Source of the DNA: CAMQRS01 sp964370065
Lineage (GTDB): Bacteria; Bacillota_I; Bacilli_A; Erysipelotrichales; Erysipelotrichaceae
Direction: 5' to 3'
Assembly: GCA_964370065.1 (NCBI GenBank)
Contig: CAYJGK010000002.1
Coordinates: 46,796 to 110,795 of the forward strand
Length of the DNA: 64,000 nt
Positions within the stretch are counted from its first letter, which is position 1. Each line of letters starts with the position of its first letter. The position numbers and the translations under genes are program-made. The notes under the pieces were generated by a model that had not been told where the DNA came from, ran no database searches, and saw nothing but the letters and a program-made list of their open reading frames with translations. Shown here piece after piece: positions 1 to 7,824 of this stretch.

Positions 1-987
1 AACTTTGTACACTACATGGTAGAGACATACCCAGAAGATATTATCGTTAACTTAGATGCATTGACGTATGCAGGTAACTTAGAAACTTGTCAACCAGTAG
101 AGAACGCAGAAAATTATAAGTTTGTGAAAGGGGATATTGCTGATCGTGCATTCATTTTTGATTTATTCGAAAAAGAAAAATTTGATGTAGTCATTAACTT
201 TGCAGCAGAATCACACGTGGATAGAAGTATTGAAGATCCAGGTATCTTCGTACAGACAAATGTGATGGGGACAACCACATTATTAGATGCTTGTGTAAAA
301 TATGGAATTACTCGTTATCATCAAGTATCAACAGATGAAGTATACGGAGATTTACCACTAGATCGTCCGGATTTATTCTTTACAGAAGAAACACCATTAC
401 ATACATCAAGTCCATATAGTTCAAGTAAAGCAAGTGCTGACTTATTTGTATTAGCTTACAATAGAACATTTGGATTGCCAGTCACTATCTCTAGATGTTC
501 AAACAACTATGGCCCATATCACTTCCCTGAGAAATTAATTCCATTAATGATTTCAAGAGCGTTAGCGGACGAAAGTTTACCAGTGTATGGTACCGGAGAA
601 AATGTACGTGATTGGTTACATGTTTATGATCACTGTGTAGCTATTGACTTAATTGTACGTAAAGGTAAAGTGGGAGAAGTTTACAATGTGGGTGGACACA
701 ATGAGAGAACAAACTTAGAAGTTGTACAAACAATTTTACAAGCATTAGATAAACCAGAAAGTTTAATTACTTATGTTGCAGATCGTAAAGGACACGATAT
801 GCGTTATGCTATTGACCCACAAAAATTAGAAAATGAATTAGGATGGGTTCCAAAATATAACTTTGATACGGGTATTCAACAAACAATTAAATGGTATTTG
901 GAAAATGAATCATGGTGGAAAAATATTTTAAGTGGGGATTACCAAAACTATTTTGACACAATGTACAAAGATAAAGGTAGAGCATAA
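1..987 (+). CDS. rfbB: dTDP-glucose 4,6-dehydratase (5' truncated by window)
   Basis: Converts dTDP-glucose to dTDP-4-keto-6-deoxyglucose in dTDP-L-rhamnose synthesis. The reading frame is open from base 1 and reads NFVHYMVETYPED, which in this family follows the N-terminal GGAGFIGS nucleotide-binding loop. The true start therefore lies upstream, and the ATG at 16 is internal. An extended SDR fold is visible: AAESHVDRS, the Ser/Thr of STDEVYGD, and the catalytic YSSSK Tyr-Lys pair. The gene is followed by rfbD, as in rhamnose operons; rfbA and rfbC would be expected upstream, outside the window. Identity is very secure. Confidence 0.95.
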   Translation, partial: NFVHYMVETYPEDIIVNLDALTYAGNLETCQPVENAENYKFVKGDIADRAFIFDLFEKEKFDVVINFAAESHVDRSIEDPGIFVQTNVMGTTTLLDACVKYGITRYHQVSTDEVYGDLPLDRPDLFFTEETPLHTSSPYSSSKASADLFVLAYNRTFGLPVTISRCSNNYGPYHFPEKLIPLMISRALADESLPVYGTGENVRDWLHVYDHCVAIDLIVRKGKVGEVYNVGGHNERTNLEVVQTILQALDKPESLITYVADRKGHDMRYAIDPQKLENELGWVPKYNFDTGIQQTIKWYLENESWWKNILSGDYQNYFDTMYKDKGRA

Positions 988-995
988 TTAGAGTC

Positions 996-1024
996 AAACG
1001 CAAATCAAATGATTTGCGTTTCTT
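996..1024 (+). terminator. Hairpin between rfbB and rfbD
   Basis: A perfect 11-bp stem AAACGCAAATC/GATTTGCGTTT (996-1006 and 1011-1021) with a 4-nt loop, followed by only a short T-poor tail. It may be a weak or partial terminator, or a processing hairpin inside the operon. Confidence 0.5.
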
Positions 1025-1045
1025 CATAAAATAAAGGAGAAAATA

Positions 1046-1885
1046 ATGAAAATATTAGTAACAGGGTATAAAGGACAATTAGGATATGATGTCGTAGCAG
1101 AAGCTACGAAAAGAAATATCGAAGCAATCGGGGTAGACATTGATGAAATGGATATTACCAATGCCCAAGAAGCACAAAAGGTTATTACTTCGGGGCAGTA
1201 CGATGCAGTGATACACTGTGCGGCTTGGACAGCTGTTGATAAAGCAGAAGATGAAGTAGAACTGTGCACAAAAGTAAATGTGGAAGGAACTAAAAACATT
1301 GCTACTGTGTGCGAAAGTTTAGATATTCCCATGATGTACTTCTCAACTGATTATGTATTTGATGGGCAAGGAGAAACTCCTTGGAGTGAGTATGATCACA
1401 GACAGCCATTAAATGTATATGGGCAAACAAAATATGAAGGAGAGTTAGTAGTTGAGCAATTAAGTAAACACTTCATTGTACGTATTGCGTGGGTATTTGG
1501 TGTCAATGGAAACAACTTTATCAAGACAATGTTGCGCTTTGGAAAAGAACGTGGGGAAGTGAGTGTTGTTAATGATCAAATCGGGTCACCAACATATACC
1601 CATGATTTAGCTAAATTGGTAATAGATATGATGCAAACAAATAACTATGGGACATATCATGCAACGAATGAAGGGATTTGTTCTTGGTATGATTTTGCCT
1701 GTGAAATTTTTAAACAAGCAAACTTAGAAGTTGTCGTTACACCAGTGGATAGTAGCGCATTTCCAGTGAAGGCTACTCGACCTAAAAATTCTAGAATGAA
1801 CAAAACAGAGTTGGACAAAAATGGGTTTAATCGTTTACCTACATGGCAAGATGCAGTAGCGAGATATCTAAAAGAAATAGCATAA
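1046..1885 (+). CDS. rfbD: dTDP-4-dehydrorhamnose reductase
   Basis: Last step of dTDP-L-rhamnose synthesis: NADPH-dependent reduction of dTDP-4-keto-L-rhamnose. The 279-residue protein has the typical family length. It starts with the Rossmann loop GYKGQLGYDV and contains STDYVFDG and the catalytic YGQTKYEGE (YxxxK). The start has a good AAAGGAG site a few bases upstream. It lies 58 bp after rfbB and 19 bp before a mannose-1-phosphate guanylyltransferase, so these genes probably form one cell-surface polysaccharide precursor operon. Confidence 0.95.
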   Translation: MKILVTGYKGQLGYDVVAEATKRNIEAIGVDIDEMDITNAQEAQKVITSGQYDAVIHCAAWTAVDKAEDEVELCTKVNVEGTKNIATVCESLDIPMMYFSTDYVFDGQGETPWSEYDHRQPLNVYGQTKYEGELVVEQLSKHFIVRIAWVFGVNGNNFIKTMLRFGKERGEVSVVNDQIGSPTYTHDLAKLVIDMMQTNNYGTYHATNEGICSWYDFACEIFKQANLEVVVTPVDSSAFPVKATRPKNSRMNKTELDKNGFNRLPTWQDAVARYLKEIA

Positions 1886-1904
1886 GAATAAAAGGAGGAT
1901 ATTT

Positions 1905-2945
1905 ATGAATTGTGCACTAATAATGGCAGGTGGTCGAGGTACAAGGTTTTGGCCAATGTCTACAAATGACAAACCAAAGCAATTTTTAAGTTTAATTGAT
2001 AAAAAGACAATGTTACAATTAACCGTTGAAAGATGTTTACATAAAATGCCAATCGAGAATGTATTTATTTGTACCTCTCAACAATATAGTATTCTTGTTC
2101 AAGAACAAATTCCTAATTTACCAATTAAAAATATTATCGTGGAACCATTAGGTAGAAATACAGCACCATGTGTATTATTAAGTTGTTTATACATTAAACA
2201 AATATATGAACAAGCTAATATTATGGTATTACCATCGGATCACGAAATTAATAATCTTCCAAAATATTTTGAAATACTAAGTGAAGGAATGCACTACTTA
2301 AGTCAACATAAGGGAAAAGGGATTATAACTTTAGGAATTAAACCAACTTATCCTGAAACTGGATATGGGTATATCCAGTTTCAGGAAGAAGCACAGGCTG
2401 TAAAACCCGTTGTGCAATTTGTAGAAAAACCTAATATTGAAAAAGCAGAAGAATATATTCAAAAGGGTTGCTACTTATGGAATGCTGGAATGTTTTTGTT
2501 TCATGTAGATTATTTACTTTTATTATGTAAACAATATATGAAAGATACTTATACTTTGTTATCACAATTGCCATCATATGATGACTCATCCTATTTAGAT
2601 GCATTATCACAGGTATATCAACAATGTGAAGCTATTTCATTTGATTATGCAATTGCAGAAAAATGTAACGATATGTACGTTATTGAAAGTGATATTGATT
2701 GGGATGATATCGGAAGTTGGAAAGCTTTAGACCGATATTTAATGAAGGATAAAAAGGGTAATATTTCAAAAGGAAATGCAATATTTATTGCAAGCAGTAA
2801 TAACGTAGCGTATACATCTAAGAAAGTAATATTTAAAGATGTAGAGGATATGATTTGTATTGAAAGTGAACATGAAATTATTATTACAAAAGTTAAAAAT
2901 ATTGAAGAACTACATACTTATAAGGATTTGAATGATGGAAAATAG
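1905..2945 (+). CDS. manC: Mannose-1-phosphate guanylyltransferase
   Basis: Makes GDP-mannose from mannose-1-phosphate and GTP. The N-terminus has the pyrophosphorylase signature (MAGGRGTRFWPMS, then KPKQF), followed by an FVEKP motif near residue 175, WNAGMFLF, and the late DWDDIGSW motif. At 346 residues it is the short, monofunctional form and lacks the C-terminal mannose-6-phosphate isomerase domain of long ManC/AlgA proteins. An AAGGAGG site precedes the ATG. It overlaps the start of the next gene, a phosphohexomutase, by 14 bp (11 bp if the second ATG is used), so the two are coupled and would supply GDP-mannose together. Confidence 0.9.
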   Translation: MNCALIMAGGRGTRFWPMSTNDKPKQFLSLIDKKTMLQLTVERCLHKMPIENVFICTSQQYSILVQEQIPNLPIKNIIVEPLGRNTAPCVLLSCLYIKQIYEQANIMVLPSDHEINNLPKYFEILSEGMHYLSQHKGKGIITLGIKPTYPETGYGYIQFQEEAQAVKPVVQFVEKPNIEKAEEYIQKGCYLWNAGMFLFHVDYLLLLCKQYMKDTYTLLSQLPSYDDSSYLDALSQVYQQCEAISFDYAIAEKCNDMYVIESDIDWDDIGSWKALDRYLMKDKKGNISKGNAIFIASSNNVAYTSKKVIFKDVEDMICIESEHEIIITKVKNIEELHTYKDLNDGK

Positions 2946-4554
2946 TAGAAGTATAGTACAAGAGTGGAGTCGATATTGTAAAGCATATCCTGAATTATAT
3001 GATGAACTTATGAAAATGAACGAATCGCAACTACAAGAAGCTTTTCATCAAAATATTAGGTTTGGAACAGGAGGAATTCGCGGTATTATGGGAGTGGGGA
3101 CGAATCGTCTAAATGTATTTACGGTACAAAAAGTAATAAAGGGATATGCCCAATATATCTTAAATCATAATGGGCAATCCAAAGGGATTTGTATTGCTTA
3201 TGACAATCGCAAAAACTCACTTTTGTTTTCCCAAATTTGTGCAAATGTATTATCTAGTTATGGTATTCACGTACATGTCTATCCCGTTTTAACATCGACT
3301 CCTCAATTAAGTTTTGCTATTCGCGAACTAAAAGCTTTTGGGGGAATTGTAATTACGGCATCACATAATCCAAAAGAATATAATGGAATCAAAATGTACA
3401 ATAGTGAAGGTTGCCAATGTGTACCAAAAGAAAGTGATGAAATTACTTCTTATGTGAACAATGTAGAGGATGCTTTTACAATACCTAGTGTAAATTCTCA
3501 GCTAATTCATATAATTGATGAATCCGTAATAACACACTATTATGAAAAGGTAGAAGAAATACAAGAACACCCCCATCTTAGCAAAGAAAATTTTAAAGTT
3601 GTATATACTCCTTTGCATGGAACAGGCTATATTCCTTGTACAACGATGTTAAGTCGTTTAGGGTATCAAGTATATGTTGTAGAGCAACAATGTTCACCAG
3701 ACCCAGAATTTAGTCATACTACAAGTGTTAATCCAGAAGATCAAAAAGCATATATACAAGCAATTGCATTAGCCAAAAATAAAGATGCTGACATTATTAT
3801 TGCAAGCGATCCAGATTGCGATCGATTAGGAGTGGTTGTAAAGCATGTGAATGAATACATGTTTTTAACAGGTAATCAAACTGGAGCAATTTTACTTCAA
3901 TATCTACTGCGACAAAAAAAAATAAAGCAGACACTACCTAAAAATGGAATTGTATTCAATACGGTTGTAACCTCTAATTTAGGTGCTAAAATTTGTGAGA
4001 AATATGGCGTTGAAGTAGAATCCACTTTAACTGGATTTAAATTTATAGGAGATAAAATTCAAGCCTATCAAGGAGAGAAACAGTTTTTATTCGGATATGA
4101 AGAAAGTTATGGGTATTTAATTCAAGATTTTGTGAGAGATAAAGATGGTGTGCAATCGACAGTTTTAATTTGTGAAGTAGCTAATTACTATAAACAACAA
4201 AATAAGACCCTAATTGAAGTATTAAATGAGATATATGATGAATATGGACAAATTGATGATGCACAAGAAAGTGTTACTTTACTTGGATTAGAAGGTAAAA
4301 AAGAAATTGAACGCATGGTTAGTGAATATCGTAATGAATCTCTGACATATATATATGGAAAAAAAATAATTTGCAAAGAAGATTTCAGTTTATCAAAGCG
4401 GTATAATCAGCAAACAATAGAAGACATACATTTGCCAAAAACAAATTTAATTAAGCTATATCTAGAAGACGAAAGTTGGATTGCAGTTCGACCAAGTGGG
4501 AATGAACCTAAAATTAAAATATACAAAAATATGGTTTTACAAAAAAACAAATAG
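2932..4554 (+). CDS. Phosphomannomutase/phosphoglucomutase (alpha-D-phosphohexomutase)
   Basis: Interconverts hexose-6-phosphate and hexose-1-phosphate. The 540-residue protein has all four domain signatures: GTGGIRGIMG at the N-terminus, the phosphoserine loop TASHNPKEYNG near residue 144, the Mg-binding loop DPDCDR, the sugar-binding GFKFIG, and the C-terminal phosphate-binding RPSGNEPKIKIY. Two ATGs (2932 and 2935) overlap the end of manC and either may start translation; AAGGAT lies just upstream. Context favours phosphomannomutase activity feeding manC, but members of this long Firmicute clade are often annotated as phosphoglucomutases, so I leave out a gene symbol. Confidence 0.88.
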   Translation: MMENSRSIVQEWSRYCKAYPELYDELMKMNESQLQEAFHQNIRFGTGGIRGIMGVGTNRLNVFTVQKVIKGYAQYILNHNGQSKGICIAYDNRKNSLLFSQICANVLSSYGIHVHVYPVLTSTPQLSFAIRELKAFGGIVITASHNPKEYNGIKMYNSEGCQCVPKESDEITSYVNNVEDAFTIPSVNSQLIHIIDESVITHYYEKVEEIQEHPHLSKENFKVVYTPLHGTGYIPCTTMLSRLGYQVYVVEQQCSPDPEFSHTTSVNPEDQKAYIQAIALAKNKDADIIIASDPDCDRLGVVVKHVNEYMFLTGNQTGAILLQYLLRQKKIKQTLPKNGIVFNTVVTSNLGAKICEKYGVEVESTLTGFKFIGDKIQAYQGEKQFLFGYEESYGYLIQDFVRDKDGVQSTVLICEVANYYKQQNKTLIEVLNEIYDEYGQIDDAQESVTLLGLEGKKEIERMVSEYRNESLTYIYGKKIICKEDFSLSKRYNQQTIEDIHLPKTNLIKLYLEDESWIAVRPSGNEPKIKIYKNMVLQKNK

Positions 4555-4560
4555 TCAGAC

Positions 4561-4593
4561 AAAGGCATAAATAGACGTTTTATGCCTTTTTTT
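4561..4593 (+). terminator. Rho-independent terminator of the sugar nucleotide operon
   Basis: An 11-bp stem AAAGGCATAAA/TTTATGCCTTT (4561-4571 and 4579-4589) with a 7-nt loop runs into a T tract. It closes the rfb-manC-mutase operon. Confidence 0.88.
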
Positions 4594-4594
4594 A

Positions 4595-4603
4595 TGCTAT
4601 AAT
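4595..4603 (+). promoter_or_regulatory. Extended -10 promoter for the polyphosphate operon
   Basis: TGCTATAAT (TATAAT at 4598-4603 with an upstream TG) follows the preceding terminator. No good -35 is visible 17 bp upstream, as expected for an extended -10 promoter. Confidence 0.5.
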
Positions 4604-4714
4604 ATTTTCAAGTAGAAACTAAAATATTATGAAAAGAGTCACATCACAACAAACAATATCTTTTCTTTTACTAGCTGTGATAGCTCATTCATGTATGATA
4701 AGGAGGAATGTGTT

Positions 4715-5605
4715 ATGTATGCAGTAATTGATATGGGTTCCAATACCATTCGCTTATCCATTTATAAAAAACAAGAGCAAACAATTTCATTAATCCTGCA
4801 TAAAAAAACAATGGCAGGATTAATTGGCTATGTCGATAAGCAAGGAAATATGTCAATGCGTGGAATAGAAGTGGCCATTGAAACATTAAATAATTACAAA
4901 TCCATATTACAACACATACAAGTCGAAAATGTATATGTTTTTGCGACAGCTTCTTTGCGTAATATTAAAAATACACAAGAAGCAATCTATCTAATTACCA
5001 AAGGGACAGGCTACCCTATTGATTTAGTGTCAGGCGTAGAGGAAGGGGTATATGACTTTATCGGGGTAACTTGTTTAATGGATGTACAAGAAGGATTGGT
5101 TGTAGATATTGGTGGAGGGAGTAGCGAATTAGTATCGTATCAAGATGGAAGAATACTACAATCTATATCTGTACCAATAGGTTCATTAAATTTATATAAA
5201 CAATTTGTGGATGAAATTTTACCAACACCAACTGAGATAGAAAACATGAGGCAATATATTGCATCACTTATTCAAGAAGTATCCATTACTGGCAGTTTTG
5301 AAATCATTAGCGGAGTAGGGGGGAGCATTCGTGGTTGTCATCGTATCAATAACTATTTACAAGAAAAATTTAAGGAAACAATTAGTGAAAAGCAATTAAA
5401 GAAAATAATTAAAAAATGTTGTGGCGATCGTAAAAAAGCAACGTCTATGATGTTGAAGGTTTGCCCAGAACGATTACATACGATAATTCCAGGATTATTA
5501 ATTTTGGAATGCATTGTGAAGCATTTTAATAGTAAAAAAATTATAGTGAGTAGTTATGGAGTACGGGAAGGATATTTGTATACAAAATTATTTTTGAATC
5601 AATAA
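4715..5605 (+). CDS. Ppx/GppA-family phosphatase (exopolyphosphatase-like)
   Basis: Member of the exopolyphosphatase/guanosine pentaphosphatase family of the sugar kinase-actin fold. It begins with the phosphate-1 loop YAVIDMGSNTIRL, then has FATASLRN, a conserved SGVEEG, and the phosphate-2 loop VVDIGGGSSEL. I place the start at the ATG at 4715 because AAGGAGG ends about 8 bp before it; an upstream in-frame ATG at 4691 precedes that site and lacks one. At 296 residues it has the two catalytic domains only, without the C-terminal extension of long Ppx proteins. It sits 24 bp before ppk1, so it probably hydrolyses polyphosphate made by its neighbour, though pppGpp is a possible substrate. Confidence 0.88.
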   Translation: MYAVIDMGSNTIRLSIYKKQEQTISLILHKKTMAGLIGYVDKQGNMSMRGIEVAIETLNNYKSILQHIQVENVYVFATASLRNIKNTQEAIYLITKGTGYPIDLVSGVEEGVYDFIGVTCLMDVQEGLVVDIGGGSSELVSYQDGRILQSISVPIGSLNLYKQFVDEILPTPTEIENMRQYIASLIQEVSITGSFEIISGVGGSIRGCHRINNYLQEKFKETISEKQLKKIIKKCCGDRKKATSMMLKVCPERLHTIIPGLLILECIVKHFNSKKIIVSSYGVREGYLYTKLFLNQ

Positions 5606-5629
5606 AATTTAAATTAGGGGGTCTTTCAT

Positions 5630-7738
5630 ATGCATAAGAATAAGGAAATATCGTATACCCAAAATAGAGAATTATCTTGGTTGAAGTTTAATGAAAGAGT
5701 ATTAGAAGAAGCTAGTGATCCACAAGTACCCTTACTAGAGCGTTTAAAATTTGTATCTATTTTCACAAGTAATCTAGATGAATTTTTTATGGTACGTGTA
5801 GGTAGTTTACACGATATTGTAAGTTATGGTAGTACGTATCGCGATTCTCGTTCAAATATGACAGCAAAACAGCAGTTGGTTAAAATATATGAGGTAGTTA
5901 AACCTTTATATACAAAAAAGACAATTGTATATGAACAGTTAAAAAAAGAATTAAAAAATTATGATGTCCACGCATTAAATTATAATGAATTAGCAAAAAG
6001 TGAATTAAAATATATTAAAGAGTATTATAAGACGAATATTAAACCAGTTATTTCACCTCAAATAGTAGATTCTTTACATCCTTTTCCACACATTGAAAGT
6101 AAAGAATTATGCATCTTTGCATTATTAAAGCACAAAACAAATACATTGTTAGGTATTTTACCAGTACCTAGACACCTACCTGAAGTTGTATTTTTACCTG
6201 GTAATGAGGTGCGTTTTATTCGTACAGAAAAAATTATATTAGAATATTTTGGGGAAATATTTCATAAGCATGAAGTGCTAGAAAAAAATTGTATTTGTAT
6301 TACTCGTAATGCGGATTTAACTGCTAATTTAGAGCACTTTGACCCAGGGGTAGACTTTCGTGAATTAATGAAAGATGTACTTGTTAAACGTCGTAAATTA
6401 GCTGTAGTCCGCTTAGAATGTAATTTTGAGATGAGTGAAAAACTACAGAGCATTATTTGCCATAAATTTAAAATTGATGCTTCCCAAATATATATATCTA
6501 GTTGTGCATTAAAAATGGGTTATGTATTTAATTTACCAAGTAAGATAAGTGTGACACAAAGAAAGCAACTATTATATCCTGATTTTAAACCTGTCCCTAC
6601 AACAAGTATTGATTTTAACCAAAGTATAATTAAACAAATTAAACAAAAAGATAAGTTGTTGTTTTATCCATTTGAAAGTATGGAAGGACTTGTACAATTA
6701 ATTAAAGAAGCAGCTTATACCCCGAATGTTATTTCTATTAAGATTACCATTTATCGGTTAGCCAAAAAAGCTAAAATAGTTGATTATTTATGCACTGCAG
6801 CAGAAAATGGAAAAGAAGTCAGTGTGGTAATGGAATTAAGAGCTCGTTTCGATGAAAAAAATAATATTGATTATTCCGAAAAGTTAGAAGATGCTGGGTG
6901 TCATATTATATATGGATTTGATCATCATAAAATACATTCAAAAGTATGTTTAATTACCATGAAAGAAAAAGCAGGGGTGGGTTATATAACTCATGTTGGA
7001 ACAGGAAACTTTAATGAAAAAACTTCAGAACTATATACCGATTTTTCATTATTAAGTGCTCATGAAGGAATCGGATTAGATGCAGTAGAGTTATTTAAAA
7101 ACACAGCAATCGGGAATGTAGGGGGAGACTATAAGTATTTAATGGTAGCACCATTAAAATTAAAGTCACCAATTATTGATTTAATTGATGAGGAAATAAA
7201 AAAAGGAAAAGATGGAGTTATCATGATTAAGGCAAACTCCTTAACGGATAAGCAAATTATCGATAAATTTAAAGAAGCATCGATGGCAGGAGTACAAGTC
7301 AAGTTAATTATTCGGGGCATTTGTTGTATTTTACCAAATATAATCAATCAAACAGAACAAGTGCAAGTTATGAGCGTAGTAGGAAGGTTTTTAGAACATA
7401 GTCGTGTTTATGCATTTGGAAAAGGGAAAGAACAAAAAATGTATCTATCTTCCGCTGATTTTATGACAAGAAATACAGAAAATAGAATAGAAGTAGCAGC
7501 CCTAGTGTTGGATCAACAAATAAAAGATCAATTAAATGAAATATTGAGCATTATTTGGATGGACAATGTGAAAGGTAGAGTTTTACAGTCTGATGGTACT
7601 TATATTAAGAAGAATGATCAAGCTATTCATATTGATTCACAAGCTTGTTTCATAGAAATGTATCGGAATAAGGTTCCTCCAGTTGTAGAAACAAATGGCA
7701 TTTGGAAAACTATTAAAAAATGGTTTAGAGCTAAGTGA
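5630..7738 (+). CDS. ppk1: Polyphosphate kinase 1
   Basis: Reversibly polymerises the gamma-phosphate of ATP into polyphosphate. The 702-residue protein has the normal length and domain order: N-terminal ELSWLKFNERVLEEA and SNLDEFFMVRVG, then two phospholipase-D-like halves. The autophosphorylated histidine is His436 in KIHSKVCLI, followed by HVGTGNFN; the second conserved histidine is His590 in LEHSRVY, before YLSSADFMTRN. A G-rich ribosome binding site precedes the ATG. Pairing with a Ppx-like gene in one transcript puts synthesis and degradation of polyphosphate under one promoter. Confidence 0.96.
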   Translation: MHKNKEISYTQNRELSWLKFNERVLEEASDPQVPLLERLKFVSIFTSNLDEFFMVRVGSLHDIVSYGSTYRDSRSNMTAKQQLVKIYEVVKPLYTKKTIVYEQLKKELKNYDVHALNYNELAKSELKYIKEYYKTNIKPVISPQIVDSLHPFPHIESKELCIFALLKHKTNTLLGILPVPRHLPEVVFLPGNEVRFIRTEKIILEYFGEIFHKHEVLEKNCICITRNADLTANLEHFDPGVDFRELMKDVLVKRRKLAVVRLECNFEMSEKLQSIICHKFKIDASQIYISSCALKMGYVFNLPSKISVTQRKQLLYPDFKPVPTTSIDFNQSIIKQIKQKDKLLFYPFESMEGLVQLIKEAAYTPNVISIKITIYRLAKKAKIVDYLCTAAENGKEVSVVMELRARFDEKNNIDYSEKLEDAGCHIIYGFDHHKIHSKVCLITMKEKAGVGYITHVGTGNFNEKTSELYTDFSLLSAHEGIGLDAVELFKNTAIGNVGGDYKYLMVAPLKLKSPIIDLIDEEIKKGKDGVIMIKANSLTDKQIIDKFKEASMAGVQVKLIIRGICCILPNIINQTEQVQVMSVVGRFLEHSRVYAFGKGKEQKMYLSSADFMTRNTENRIEVAALVLDQQIKDQLNEILSIIWMDNVKGRVLQSDGTYIKKNDQAIHIDSQACFIEMYRNKVPPVVETNGIWKTIKKWFRAK

Positions 7739-7752
7739 TTTAGCTCTTTTTT
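7727..7752 (+). terminator. Terminator after ppk1
   Basis: Stem AGAGCTAA/TTAGCTCT (7727-7734 and 7740-7747) followed by T6. The ppk1 stop codon lies in the loop, so termination is tightly joined to the end of the gene. Confidence 0.8.
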
Positions 7753-7753
7753 A

Positions 7754-7782
7754 TTGTTTTATGAAGAACAGTGTGTTACACT
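7754..7782 (+). promoter_or_regulatory. Promoter of the CydDC-like/YgbA operon
   Basis: TTGTTT (7754-7759), 17-bp spacer, TACACT (7777-7782) with an upstream TG (extended -10). The predicted transcription start falls near 7789, inside the large palindrome, so that palindrome is placed as an operator. Confidence 0.5.
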
Positions 7783-7816
7783 TCCTTTAGTTAACCTTGG
7801 TTAACTAAAGGAAGTG
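7779..7816. promoter_or_regulatory. Perfect 18-bp inverted repeat, probable operator
   Basis: The arms CACTTCCTTTAGTTAACC (7779-7796) and its exact reverse complement (7799-7816) flank a TT centre. The core reads TTAAC-CTTG-GTTAA, the shape of Crp/Fnr-family sites (5-bp arms, 4-bp spacer), and the repeat overlaps the -10 and start of transcription. The right arm also contains the AAGGAAG ribosome binding site of the first ABC gene. Operator function is inferred; the cognate regulator is not in the window. Confidence 0.65.
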
Positions 7817-7824
7817 AGTTATTT

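Noticed and set aside
4629..4727. 32-codon ORF in the leader of the polyphosphate operon
   Set aside because: It has no ribosome binding site and runs out of frame over the ppx-like start; probably chance.
7779..7816. Palindrome as a Rho-independent terminator of ppk1
   Set aside because: A separate terminator already ends ppk1 at 7727-7752, the palindrome lacks a T tract, and it overlaps a promoter.
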